Assembly (NCBI GenBank): GCA_034428435.1
Contig: DAOUHY010000453.1
Location: 29,517-93,516 of the forward strand
Origin: Bin5 sp034428435
Lineage (GTDB): Bacteria > Chloroflexota > Anaerolineae > Caldilineales > Caldilineaceae
Direction: 5' to 3'
Length of the DNA stretch: 64,000 nucleotides
Shown here piece by piece: positions 46,109 through 57,185 of this stretch. The first letter of the stretch is position 1; every line of letters starts with the position of its first letter. A program made the translations under genes and the position numbers. A model generated the notes under the pieces. It made no database searches. It worked only from the letters and a program-made list of their open reading frames with translations, and had not been told where the DNA came from.

Positions 46109-46791
46109 TGGCAACGAGGTCGAGACCAAGAAAGAAGAGCCGGGCGAAGGGCGGCCGGCACTCACAGAGGAGTGTAGGAGGCCGCCTAGCGCGGCCTTCT
46201 CGTCAGGAATTGAAGGAGATTGCTGCCAAAAGGAAGCTCAGGCAGAACCTCTACATTTATGGAGGCGGCGCGGTACTGGTTGCGATTGTGGCACTGGTCA
46301 TTTACTTGAACATTCGCAATACTGCGCCGGTTGGCGAGGAAGAGTCGTTTGCCTCACAGGGCAATACGCATATTCAGCAGGGCAGCGCCTCTCCCATCGG
46401 ATACAACTCCACGCCGCCGACGTCCGGTCCCCACTATCCGGGACTGGCTCCGTGGGACATTTATGATGAACCGATCCGCTATGAGCAAGTCGTGCACAAC
46501 ATGGAGGATGGGGGAGTCATCGTTTACTACCAGTGTGAGGACGGCTGCCCGGTGCTGCGGGCGCAACTGGCAGAGGTGGTCCAGCCGTATCTCGACAACG
46601 GACGTCACGTCCTTATGATGCCAAATGACCCCAGTTGGACAGGTTTTGGCTCGCAGTCAGCTCACAGAGATATGGGTACGCGTATCGCGCTGACAGCGTG
46701 GCAGAAGCTGGACAAATTTGACGAATTTGACGCAGATCGAATTCGGGCCTTCATTGACCGGTACGAAGGAATCGATCACCATGTGAGATAG
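46108..46791 (+). CDS. DUF3105 domain-containing membrane protein
   Basis: 227 residues from ATG 46108, which overlaps the previous stop. A very basic N-terminus (RSRPRKKSRAKGG) is followed by one membrane helix at about 51-70 (YGGGAVLVAIVALVIYL). The DUF3105 signature is SPIGYNSTPPTSGPHYPG and QVVHNMEDGGVIVYYQC, with conserved His and Cys residues (YQCEDGCP). Function of the family is unknown. It is the last gene of the L,D-transpeptidase run, followed by a terminator. Confidence 0.85.
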   Translation: MATRSRPRKKSRAKGGRHSQRSVGGRLARPSRQELKEIAAKRKLRQNLYIYGGGAVLVAIVALVIYLNIRNTAPVGEEESFASQGNTHIQQGSASPIGYNSTPPTSGPHYPGLAPWDIYDEPIRYEQVVHNMEDGGVIVYYQCEDGCPVLRAQLAEVVQPYLDNGRHVLMMPNDPSWTGFGSQSAHRDMGTRIALTAWQKLDKFDEFDADRIRAFIDRYEGIDHHVR

Positions 46792-46831
46792 TCTGCGTCT
46801 CAATCCAGTTTGGCCTCGATAGTGCAAGTAA

Positions 46832-46865
46832 AGGCCCACGGCTTGAGCTGTGGGCCTAATGTTTT
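46832..46865 (+). terminator. Intrinsic terminator after the DUF3105 gene
   Basis: AGGCCCACGGCT (46832-46843) pairs with AGCTGTGGGCCT (46846-46857) including one G-U pair, followed by AATGTTTTG. It lies between two converging genes. Confidence 0.7.
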
Positions 46866-46885
46866 GTGGATTGCTGGCAATGTTA

Positions 46886-47434
46886 TCAGTCCTGTTGAAT
46901 TGCCTCTTCCACCGGCACCAGCTCGACTTCGCCGTCCTCCAGCTCGACTACTTTATATACTTGCTCAGCTCTGTCGGTCATCAGCACGCCGCCCAGGTGA
47001 TCGATTTCATGTTGGAAGATGCGTGCGAGCCAGTCGTAGGCCTTGATTCGCTGGGACTTACCGTGCCGATCTTGTGCTTTGACGAGAACATAGGTGGCCC
47101 GATCAACATCAGCAGCCAGGCCGGGCAGACTCAAGCAGCCTTCCTGACCGATCTCGGAGCCTTTTGCCTTGACAATCTCAGGGTTGATCATTTCATAGCG
47201 CTGCATCGTCTCATCCGGGCGTTCAGTATCTTCAGGATATTCGATAACGAAGATGCGCCGGTCCAGCCCAATTTGGGGCGCGGCCAGACCGACGCCCCTG
47301 CCTTCCCGCATTGTTTCAACCATGTTGTCGAGTAGCTGATGCAGCCGCTTGTCGAAGGACCGCACGCGTTGTGCCGGCCGTCGAAGAATTTCCTCCTCGT
47401 CCTCCCAGATTGTTACGATACTTAGTTTCGCCAT
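46886..47434 (-). CDS. def: Peptide deformylase
   Basis: Removes the formyl group from the N-terminal methionine of nascent proteins. 182 residues with all three family motifs: GVGLAAPQIG (47-56), EGCLSLPG with metal ligand Cys100, and QHEIDHLGG with His142, Glu143 and His146. The C-terminus is a little extended and acidic. No fmt gene is adjacent. Confidence 0.94.
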   Translation of the reverse strand: MAKLSIVTIWEDEEEILRRPAQRVRSFDKRLHQLLDNMVETMREGRGVGLAAPQIGLDRRIFVIEYPEDTERPDETMQRYEMINPEIVKAKGSEIGQEGCLSLPGLAADVDRATYVLVKAQDRHGKSQRIKAYDWLARIFQHEIDHLGGVLMTDRAEQVYKVVELEDGEVELVPVEEAIQQD

Positions 47435-47593
47435 GCCGGGACTGTGGTCTGCCTTCAGAATGGTGGTGGCATTTGGGAGCGGTCAAGCACGGGCCGGAGT
47501 TCGTTGCGCCGGAGGGGCGGTCAGTTAACTGCGTTCAGGGGGGAGTTAGTCCGCAGGTCTGTGGCCTAGGTACGGCGCTGACTCCTGCGGCAC

Positions 47594-48013
47594 CTAGGAC
47601 CGCTGGATGATCATCATTGTCAGCCGACTGATATTGACCAGACTACCTTCGGCGTCTTCGATGCGGATTTCCCACACGTGTGTACGCCGTCCGATGTGAA
47701 TTGGTCTCACGATGCCAAAAACGTACCCTTCCGTGACGGTACGCAGATGGTTGCCGTTGATGTCCAGACCCACCGCGATGAGGGAACTCTGATCAATCAT
47801 CGCGTTTGACGCCACGCTTCCCATCGTCTCGGCCAGTGCGATAGACGCGCCCCCGTGCAGCAGGCCGTAGGGCTGATGCGTACGACTGTCCACCGGCATG
47901 CAGGCACGCATAAAGTCAGCGCCAACCTCGGTGAACTCGATACCGAGGTTGGCGGCTAACGTTCGCTCGCTCATCCGATTTATGACAGCGGCGGTCATTT
48001 CAGGATTGAACAT
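47594..48013 (-). CDS. PaaI-type hotdog-fold thioesterase
   Basis: 139 residues from ATG 48013; a longer frame to 48106 would run into the neighbouring gene. The hotdog signature HQPYGLLHGGASIALAETMGS (about 45-65) carries the usual His-Gly-Gly and Glu of the PaaI family, followed by a beta-strand-rich half. It hydrolyses acyl-CoA thioesters, possibly of aromatic or branched acids. It sits 23 bp behind the LysM-glycosidase gene on the same strand, but the products need not be functionally linked. Confidence 0.86.
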   Translation of the reverse strand: MFNPEMTAAVINRMSERTLAANLGIEFTEVGADFMRACMPVDSRTHQPYGLLHGGASIALAETMGSVASNAMIDQSSLIAVGLDINGNHLRTVTEGYVFGIVRPIHIGRRTHVWEIRIEDAEGSLVNISRLTMMIIQRS

Positions 48014-48036
48014 CGCCCTATGCTGGCTGTCCTTGG

Positions 48037-50145
<2,109 letters not shown>

Positions 50146-50234
50146 ATGTAACTCCTTATTCAAATCCTACTTAGTTCAAGAGGGAAAGATCTCTTCCATC
50201 GGACTTATCATTCTGCACTGTTTACGCGATGAAG

Positions 50235-51632
50235 TCAAGACGAAATCAGTTCTTGCATCAACGCAATGCCGACGCGAATGCCACGATAGAAGTTCGGTAG
50301 GTGTAGTTTTTCATTCGGGGCGTGGAGATTGTCGTCCGGGAGTCCGAAGCCCATGAAGAGGATGGGAATGTCCAGAGATTCCTGGACAACGGTTGCAATC
50401 GGGATAGAGCCTCCTTCGCGGCTGAAGACCGGTTCAACCCCGAACACACTCTTGTATGCCCTGGCTGCGGCCTGCATTTCGGGGACATCAAGGGGCACCA
50501 CCGTGGCAGGCGCGTGCTGGAGCGTGTTAACAGATACCTCGACGGTCGGGGGTGCGATCCGCTGAAGAAACTGTTCGATCATGGGCCCGATGGCAGACGA
50601 TGGCTGGTCGGGAACCAGTCGACAACTGACTTTAGCGTGGGCCTCCCCTGGGATTACGGTCTTGAATCCGTCGCCTATGAATCCGCCCCACATTCCGTTG
50701 ATCTCCAATGTAGGCCGTGCGCCAATCCTCTCAGTGATCGTGTAGCCCTCTTCGCCCCAGGCGGCGGGCGCGCCAGTCTCCTGCAGGAGTTCGGTCTCTC
50801 CGTAGGGTACTTTGGCCAGTGCGGTGCGTTCCTGTTCTGTCAAAGTTTGCACGTGGTCGTAGAAGCCGGGAACAGCGACCCGGCCGGCGCTGTCGTGGAG
50901 CTGCGCCAGCAGCGCGCACAGGGCCTGATTTGGGTTGTGGACGGCGCCGCCGAACATGCCGCTATGGAGATCCTGGGAGGGACCCGAAACAGTTACTTCA
51001 CCGGCCCACACGCCGCGTAGACCGTAGATAATCATTGGCTGGTCGGGCGACAGGATGTGTGTGTCGGAGACGAGACAGACATCGGCGGAGAGTTTCTCCG
51101 TCTCCGCGGGAAGGTAGGCCGTCAAGGCCGGGCTGCCAACCTCCTCCTCGCCCTCGACAAGGAATTTGACATTGAGGGGCAGCGCGCCTGACGTTTTCAG
51201 GAGAGCTTCGACCGCGGCGACGTGGGCGAAGAGCTGTCCCTTGTCGTCAGAGGCGCCGCGGGCATAAAGATCGTCGCCGCGTATTGTGGGTTCGAAGGGC
51301 GGCGAATCCCATAGCTCTTCCGGGTCGATGGGTTGGACATCGAAATGGCCGTAGACGAGGAGTGTTGGGGCGTCTTCTCCGGCGTGCAGCCAATCTCCAT
51401 AGACGATGGGATGGCCGTCGGTGGGGATGGTTTCCACGTTTTGCAGGCCTGCGGCCTCCATCTTAAGGGCGAGCCAGCCGGCAGCTCTCTCCACATCGGG
51501 TTTGTGCTGCGGCAGGGTGCTGACGCTAGGAATGCGCAGCCATTCGCTCAGTTCGTCAAGCTGGCCCGTCTGGGCATCGCGCAGGTAGTTTTCGAGACTC
51601 AGGTCGAATGTGGTATTTCCATTCCGGTTCAT
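50235..51632 (-). CDS. M20 family dipeptidase / zinc peptidase
   Basis: 465 residues. The metal-binding segments are YGHFDVQP (His and Asp), GASDDKGQLFAHV and VEGEEEVGS, as in ArgE/DapE/CPG2 dipeptidases. A dimerisation domain lies in the middle (about 200-320), and the C-terminal metal ligand is in the REGGSIPIA segment. It cleaves short peptides or acyl amino acids. Nothing signals export, so it is probably cytosolic. Confidence 0.9.
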   Translation of the reverse strand: MNRNGNTTFDLSLENYLRDAQTGQLDELSEWLRIPSVSTLPQHKPDVERAAGWLALKMEAAGLQNVETIPTDGHPIVYGDWLHAGEDAPTLLVYGHFDVQPIDPEELWDSPPFEPTIRGDDLYARGASDDKGQLFAHVAAVEALLKTSGALPLNVKFLVEGEEEVGSPALTAYLPAETEKLSADVCLVSDTHILSPDQPMIIYGLRGVWAGEVTVSGPSQDLHSGMFGGAVHNPNQALCALLAQLHDSAGRVAVPGFYDHVQTLTEQERTALAKVPYGETELLQETGAPAAWGEEGYTITERIGARPTLEINGMWGGFIGDGFKTVIPGEAHAKVSCRLVPDQPSSAIGPMIEQFLQRIAPPTVEVSVNTLQHAPATVVPLDVPEMQAAARAYKSVFGVEPVFSREGGSIPIATVVQESLDIPILFMGFGLPDDNLHAPNEKLHLPNFYRGIRVGIALMQELISS

Positions 51633-51734
51633 GGGGAAGGGTCTCCAGTGGCTCTTGGAGAGCCGTTTTGAGGCTGCACAGATTGTCGTGCGTTGCTTGC
51701 TTTGCGATGTCGGGAAGCGGGCCCGGAGTTTCTG

Positions 51735-52169
51735 TCAACCTGGAAGTTCGACGACGACGAATTCCTGGTCGACAGAGACCTCGAAGGTCTCCGCGGTGTA
51801 AGGGCCCGGTTGATATGTTGAAGGGATATTGTCTGCGGTGGCGATTTCTACGTCGTAGCGGCGGGTTCGTACTGAGGCGGGATCGACCCAGGATTGACCG
51901 GTCTTGACATCGTATTCCCAGCCATGCCAGGGGCAGCGCAGAATCTCACCCCGCCTCTCGTACCTATATTCGCCGCCAGGCTTGTCGGCCATCACGAAAC
52001 CGGTGAGCCTGCCTTCACAGAGGGGACCGCCCTGGTGGGGGCAGATATTTCGAAGGGCGTAAAACTCGCCTTTGATGTTAAATACGCCGATGGAGCGTCC
52101 GCCGACTTCGATAATTTTGCGTTCTCCCGGCGGGATCTCATCTACAGTTGCGACAACGTGTTTTGCCAT
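51735..52169 (-). CDS. Rieske 2Fe-2S protein
   Basis: 144 residues, a small one-domain Rieske protein. The cluster ligands are Cys43 and His45 (NICPHQGGPL) and Cys79 and His82 (CPWHGWEYD). There is no membrane anchor, unlike cytochrome bc1 Rieske proteins, so it resembles the ferredoxin components of Rieske oxygenases. The gene starts 9 bp after the amidohydrolase gene on the same strand, so they are likely co-transcribed. No catalytic Rieske oxygenase subunit is visible nearby. Confidence 0.9.
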   Translation of the reverse strand: MAKHVVATVDEIPPGERKIIEVGGRSIGVFNIKGEFYALRNICPHQGGPLCEGRLTGFVMADKPGGEYRYERRGEILRCPWHGWEYDVKTGQSWVDPASVRTRRYDVEIATADNIPSTYQPGPYTAETFEVSVDQEFVVVELPG

Positions 52170-52178
52170 TGCATTTCT

Positions 52179-53354
52179 CTACAGCTTGTACAGCTCGCGG
52201 GCGTTTTCCGCCATGAATTTTCGCCGGCGAGTTTTGTCCAGCGGGACGGGAAAGGCCCGATCCGGGGCATCAAAGTCCCAATGGGGGTAATCGGTTGCGA
52301 AGAGAAGGCGATCGTCCATTTCCAAGTGGCCCAGCAACTGGCGGAAGTGACTGGGTTGGAACGGCTCCTCCATAGGCTGTGTGCTGACCCAGAAGTGTCG
52401 ACGGAAGAGATCGGAAGGCGGTTCTGTCACGTGGGGCACTTCGCTGCCGAGTTTGCGCCAGGCGCTATCCATGCGCCATAGGAGCGGCGGAATCCAGGCG
52501 AAGCCGCCTTCGATTAGTACGAATTTAAGGGTTGGGAACTCGTTGAAGACACCTTCGAAGATCAGGCTGATCACCTGCGCCTGGAAGGTCTGGGGCATGC
52601 CGCCGTGGTCTTCGATGTAATGGTTTGGGTAACCCGATCCGGTAATGGGACCGCCGCCGGCTCCGCCGAAATGGATGGCAATCGGCACGTCGTGTCGAGA
52701 TGCGGCTTCATACATGGGCCAGTACTTGCGCCGTCCAAGAGGTTCCTTTGTGCGGGCAATGAGGAGTGCGTGGACAAAGCCCGGATGACTGCCCCACCTA
52801 TCGATCTCTGCAGCCGACAGTTGGCCGTCCTCCCAGGGGACGATGATCGAGGCGCGCAGGCGAGGCTCGGGCTCAAGCCATTCGGCGAGCTGCCACTCGT
52901 TGGTGGCCCGGGCAAAGGCGGCGCCAAAGGCCAGATTGCGCTGCTCGCCGGCGCCGACAAGCGGGTTAAGGACTCCGATCTCGATATTCCACTCATCCAG
53001 AAGCTGTTTCTGCAGCAGGGGCAGGTTTGAGCCGGGCGGCGTTCCGTCGCCGGGCCAGGCGTCATGGCGGGCCGCATTGGGCATGGCGCGTGGATAGTGT
53101 GAGCCATCAAAACCCCTCTGCCCGAACGTTCGGTGGTAGTCCTGCCAGCGCTCGTCCAGATAGGTGCGGAGCACGTCGTGGGTTGGGAAGTAGATATGGA
53201 TGTCGGTGTCGATTATGGCCGTATCCAACGGCGCACGATAGCGGGCGCCCTGCTGAACGGAGGCAGAAGGTAGGTTTGGTTCATGACCATTGGTCCGGTC
53301 TTTGGTTGCCGGGCCGCTCTCCACGGTGGCAGTCGAATCCAGGTGAGCAGTCAT
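52179..53354 (-). CDS. Amidohydrolase family protein (amidohydrolase_2), paralogue 1
   Basis: 391 residues. A TIM barrel with an N-terminal metal motif IDTDIHIYF, a mid-strand His (PIAIHFGGAGG) and a C-terminal ATDYPHWDFDAP, the pattern of the family that includes decarboxylases and hydrolases of aromatic or carboxylic acids. The first 40 residues are extra and low in complexity. It is similar throughout to the following gene product, with both ending in ARxLYxL, so the two arose by duplication. The substrate is not known. Confidence 0.85.
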   Translation of the reverse strand: MTAHLDSTATVESGPATKDRTNGHEPNLPSASVQQGARYRAPLDTAIIDTDIHIYFPTHDVLRTYLDERWQDYHRTFGQRGFDGSHYPRAMPNAARHDAWPGDGTPPGSNLPLLQKQLLDEWNIEIGVLNPLVGAGEQRNLAFGAAFARATNEWQLAEWLEPEPRLRASIIVPWEDGQLSAAEIDRWGSHPGFVHALLIARTKEPLGRRKYWPMYEAASRHDVPIAIHFGGAGGGPITGSGYPNHYIEDHGGMPQTFQAQVISLIFEGVFNEFPTLKFVLIEGGFAWIPPLLWRMDSAWRKLGSEVPHVTEPPSDLFRRHFWVSTQPMEEPFQPSHFRQLLGHLEMDDRLLFATDYPHWDFDAPDRAFPVPLDKTRRRKFMAENARELYKL

Positions 53355-53435
53355 GGTTGTCCTCCTATTCTGTCGATAGAAGTCGAGAAGTCAGGTGCGG
53401 GACTAGGTCAATGTCTCATCGCCATGAAAGTGTTT

Positions 53436-54458
53436 TCACAGTCGATACAATGCGCGCGCGTTGGCGCTGCAAATCTTGTTTCGCTGGTCGGCGGTCAGCA
53501 GGTCGAGCAGGATGTCGTGGTCGTCGTGGGAATGGGGATAGTCACTGGCGTAAAGGAGCAGATCATCTGCGCCGCACTGGTCGAGAATCTGGGCGAGATG
53601 CATGGGGTTTGGCGGCGCGTCCAAGGGTTGAATGGTGAATCGCAGGTGTGTGCGCATGTATTCGGAGGGGGGCCGCCGGACGTACGGCGTGTTGTGGCGC
53701 AGCCCCTTCCACTCTTTATCGATGCGCCACATCAGCGACGGCAACCAGGTGAATCCTCCTTCGATGAGCGCGACGCGCAGGGAGGGAAAGCGTTCAAACG
53801 CGCCTTCGCAGACCAGACTGATCACCTGAGATTGAAAGATCTGGGCCATATTGGCGTAGTCTTCGATGAAATAGGAGGGCCAGCCGGTGGGCGTGGGGGG
53901 ATGGCCGGGGGCGCCGCCGTAGTGGATGCCGAGGGCGAGTTCGTGCTTGACGGCGGCGGAATAGATTGGATCGTAGCGGCGATTGCCGTAGGGGGCTTCG
54001 GCGCGCACGGGCAAGATTACTTGCACGAAGCCAGGATGATCGCCCCATCTGTCGATTTCCCTTGCGGCGAGGGGAGGATTGTGGCTTGGCACAACGATGG
54101 AAGCACGCAGGCGGGGCTCTTTGTCGATCCAGTGCTCCACCTGCCACTTATTTACGGCAGTGGCCAGAGAGGCGGCAAGGTCCTCGTTGCGAACACTCTG
54201 GACGCGGAAGGCGCAGTTCAAGATGCCGATTTCGACACCTTCGAGGGCGCGGGCCTGAACCTCGGCCAGGTCTGGTTTGGGGCTGCTGTCGGCGCGAGCA
54301 GAGGTAGGAACAGTTTCGGGGTAGTCGGCCGCGTCGGGACCGTTGAATGCCGACTCGCGGCAGTAGTCGAGCCAGTGATCGGGCAGGTAAGGATACAAGG
54401 TCTCCAGCGCCGGAATCTCGTTATGTATATCGCAGTCGATTCTTGTTGGTTCGGACAT
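53436..54458 (-). CDS. Amidohydrolase family protein (amidohydrolase_2), paralogue 2
   Basis: 340 residues from ATG 54458 (SEPTRIDCDIHNEI); the longer frame adds an unlikely N-terminus and runs into the adjacent gene. Metal motifs are DCDIHNE, LGIHYGGAPG and YASDYPHSHDDHD. It shares with the other paralogue the ESxVISLxxEGxFxxFP..RVALIEGGFTWLPS region. As in paralogue 1, the chemistry could be hydrolysis or decarboxylation. Lies between the phytanoyl dioxygenase and the first paralogue on one strand. Confidence 0.86.
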   Translation of the reverse strand: MSEPTRIDCDIHNEIPALETLYPYLPDHWLDYCRESAFNGPDAADYPETVPTSARADSSPKPDLAEVQARALEGVEIGILNCAFRVQSVRNEDLAASLATAVNKWQVEHWIDKEPRLRASIVVPSHNPPLAAREIDRWGDHPGFVQVILPVRAEAPYGNRRYDPIYSAAVKHELALGIHYGGAPGHPPTPTGWPSYFIEDYANMAQIFQSQVISLVCEGAFERFPSLRVALIEGGFTWLPSLMWRIDKEWKGLRHNTPYVRRPPSEYMRTHLRFTIQPLDAPPNPMHLAQILDQCGADDLLLYASDYPHSHDDHDILLDLLTADQRNKICSANARALYRL

Positions 54459-54550
54459 TGGAAAGCTGGGCTGGATCCTGTTCTTAGCAGTAGGAAGGTA
54501 ATCGTACTCGAATATCAGAGCGCGAGCAATTGCTGATCGCCCTCTTCGAA

Positions 54551-55444
54551 TTAGTCGACCGGCAACCCCCATTCGGCGCGGGCCTTCTCCATCGGGATAA
54601 GGTCCTTGATTCCGTGAACGGTATGGCCCGGTCCTCCCGCTACCCAGCGTTCGTCGGCCGGGTCGCTGGCGGGCTGGAAGCGAACGTCACAGCTCAGGCG
54701 GAAGCGGTTCGTCAGGTTGGTCGTTGAGGCGTGCATGGTGTGCATGCCGAACAGGATTACGTCGCCCATGAAGAACTCGCTTGTCTGCCATTCGCCCCCG
54801 AATTTTTCGACGATCTCCATAGGGTCCTTCGTAAACCATCCGTCGATACCGTCGCGGTCCACGTCCATACGGCCGTAGGTGTCCCGGATACGGGCGAAGC
54901 TGGGCAGGTTATGTGAACCCTTGCAGACCGCGAGCGTGCCATGGTCGACGGTCGTGTCGCCGAGTGGAATCCAGACCGTGTGCAGGTTGCCGGAGCCCCG
55001 GCCCATGTAGACGAAGTCGTAGTGGGCGCCGGTGTACTGTTCGTTGCCGACGGCACGCAGCCACTTGTAGTCGAAGGTGAGTGCAGGTTCGCCAAAGTAG
55101 GCGCCGAAGAAATTGAAGAGCTCGTCGGCTTGGATGACGGCGAGAACGTCCTCGTGGTAGGCGATGCGTCTCATCTTGGCGCCGCGCCCGCCTCTGGGCA
55201 TCACGCCTTCGAGGATAGGCGCGTCAGGTGTAAGAACATGCTGATGGTGCATGTAGTGCAGAATGGTTGACCGTGCCATTTTCACTTTTTCGCGGTCAAT
55301 CAGTCCGCGCAGCAGGAGATAGCCGTCTTCGGCAAATTGTGCGTGCAGGGCCTGCATGTCGGGCAAGAGGCGCTGGCTTTCTCGCAGCGTGCCAAGGGTC
55401 CCGTTGGGGTACTGCATATCCCGATAGCCAAAGCGAATTTTCAT
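54551..55444 (-). CDS. Phytanoyl-CoA dioxygenase (PhyH) family protein
   Basis: 297 residues. A non-haem Fe(II)/2-oxoglutarate oxygenase: the HxD pair is His141 and Asp143 (TGAHYDF), and the distal His is 235 or 238 (GMHTMHAST) with Arg247/249 (RFRLSCDVR) to bind 2-oxoglutarate. The family hydroxylates many small organic molecules and acids, not only phytanoyl-CoA. It stands next to amidohydrolases, a Rieske ferredoxin and MFS exporters, so it probably belongs to one catabolic or modification pathway. Confidence 0.9.
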   Translation of the reverse strand: MKIRFGYRDMQYPNGTLGTLRESQRLLPDMQALHAQFAEDGYLLLRGLIDREKVKMARSTILHYMHHQHVLTPDAPILEGVMPRGGRGAKMRRIAYHEDVLAVIQADELFNFFGAYFGEPALTFDYKWLRAVGNEQYTGAHYDFVYMGRGSGNLHTVWIPLGDTTVDHGTLAVCKGSHNLPSFARIRDTYGRMDVDRDGIDGWFTKDPMEIVEKFGGEWQTSEFFMGDVILFGMHTMHASTTNLTNRFRLSCDVRFQPASDPADERWVAGGPGHTVHGIKDLIPMEKARAEWGLPVD

Positions 55445-55518
55445 TTTTCAATCCCGATCGGTTCACGAAGATCTGGTTTTCTGAAGCAACGGGGCAGGTT
55501 TCTCTCCGATACTGGTGG

Positions 55519-56970
55519 TCACCGGACACGTTGGCGAAAATGCCGGACTGCGGGGCCCCGCACCAGGCCCCAGATGCTCATCCCCAAGGCCAGAACAACA
55601 AGCACCATTGCGGCGAATGCGACATCCCGCAAGGCGGCAGTTTGCGCTGCAGCGGCCGCTTCGGTAACGTCTCCGGCGAGATCTGGCCCGGCATAGACAT
55701 AGACCCGGCTTGCCCAGAGCGCTCCCAGTGCGGCAACGCCAGACGTATTCCCCAACGTACGGCAAATCACGTTGACGCCACTGACGACTCCCAGTCTATC
55801 TCTGGGCACTGAGCCCATCACTGCGCTGTTGTTGGGCGACTGAAAGGTACCCATTCCCAGGCCCAATGGTAAGACTCTCAAGACGTAGCCCAGAATCGAC
55901 GTTTCGGCGGTTAAAGTGCTGACAGTGTAGCAGCCGTATGCCAAGATTACCAATCCTGCTGTGGCGATCAGTCGATAGCCGAAGCGGTCAGAAAGCATGC
56001 CAGAAACGGGCGAGGCCAGGCCGAAAATGAACATCGTAGTTGTCAACATTAGCCCGACAACTGTAGGGTCCAGGTTCAGAAGGTTGGTCAGATAGAAAGG
56101 GAAGAGCAGCGTAATGCCGCCAGTTACGATAAAGCTGATCAATCGCATCGACAGATTGAGGTTGAAAAGGGAGTTACGAAATAGAGACAGGTCAAGGAGC
56201 GGCTGGTTTGCGCTCAGCCCGGTACGGATGAACCACGCAAGCATCAGCAGAGAGAGAGCCAAGAGGCCCAGCATAGCTGGGGACTGAAAGCCTATCCGCT
56301 CGCCGAAGGTAAGGAACAGCATGAGCGCCAGCAGACCAGTAGAGAATGTTTGGAAGCCGATCCAGTCAAATTCCTGGCGCCCGGCGGGTTGGGGACCCGG
56401 CAAATAGCGCCATGCCAGAATGAAACTTATGCAACCGATGGGAGGGCCAACGAAGAAGATCCAGCGCCACGAGAGATATTCGAGGAGAGCGCCACCCAAG
56501 ATCGGGCCGACGATACCACCGACCGAGACGGTGGCGCTGAAGAGGCCGAGAGCTTTGCCGCGCTCCGAGGCGGGGAAGGTTTCGGTCACGATACCCATAC
56601 TCAGTGCAGTTGCAAAAGCGCCGCCGATGGCCTGAAGGACACGGAAAAACAGGAGGAATTGAATATTGGGAGCAAGCCCAGCAAGTATGGAGCTGATGGC
56701 AAATGCGATGGTGCCACCGAGGAAGATGGGCTTTTTGCCCACCATGTCTCCCAGCCTGCCCACGCCAAGCATGATCGCTGTTTGCGTGAGAGAAAAGGAG
56801 AGCACGACCCACTGGACGAGTGCGAAGTCGACGTTGAATTCGGTTATGAGCGCCGGCAACACGACCCTGACGACGCCGCCGTCGAAAGAGGCGAGAAAGA
56901 TACCTGATCCGAGCGCGGCGAAGATGTGCCACTTGCGCTCGACGAGGAGTTGCTCAGTAGGTTTTGTCAT
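55519..56970 (-). CDS. MFS transporter, DHA2/EmrB-QacA type, paralogue 1
   Basis: 483 residues from ATG 56970 (the preceding GTG is less likely), with about 14 predicted membrane helices. The DHA2 signature is visible as GRLGDMVGKKPIFLGG and FPASERGKALGLFSA, and the motif C-like GPILGG segment near 132. It is an export pump for drugs or metabolites driven by protons. The middle and second half (SPNNSAVMGSVPRDR) are strikingly similar to the next two genes. Confidence 0.88.
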   Translation of the reverse strand: MTKPTEQLLVERKWHIFAALGSGIFLASFDGGVVRVVLPALITEFNVDFALVQWVVLSFSLTQTAIMLGVGRLGDMVGKKPIFLGGTIAFAISSILAGLAPNIQFLLFFRVLQAIGGAFATALSMGIVTETFPASERGKALGLFSATVSVGGIVGPILGGALLEYLSWRWIFFVGPPIGCISFILAWRYLPGPQPAGRQEFDWIGFQTFSTGLLALMLFLTFGERIGFQSPAMLGLLALSLLMLAWFIRTGLSANQPLLDLSLFRNSLFNLNLSMRLISFIVTGGITLLFPFYLTNLLNLDPTVVGLMLTTTMFIFGLASPVSGMLSDRFGYRLIATAGLVILAYGCYTVSTLTAETSILGYVLRVLPLGLGMGTFQSPNNSAVMGSVPRDRLGVVSGVNVICRTLGNTSGVAALGALWASRVYVYAGPDLAGDVTEAAAAAQTAALRDVAFAAMVLVVLALGMSIWGLVRGPAVRHFRQRVR

Positions 56971-57185
56971 CACGTGCGGGAAGTCACACCTTTTCGGTCG
57001 GATGGGTGGCGCGGACCCAGGGCCGCTGCCAGAAGGATCAGTCGTAAGGTAATCCCGCGAACCTGCTGTTCGCCCGCGAAGTTCGGCTGGCTTTCAACGA
57101 CGCTAAACTGTTCGGCGGGCGTGTTGCGCAGGCGTGGATTCCGGACCCGTCAGGAAGGCCGAATATATGCCGGCGCAGGGCCTGG

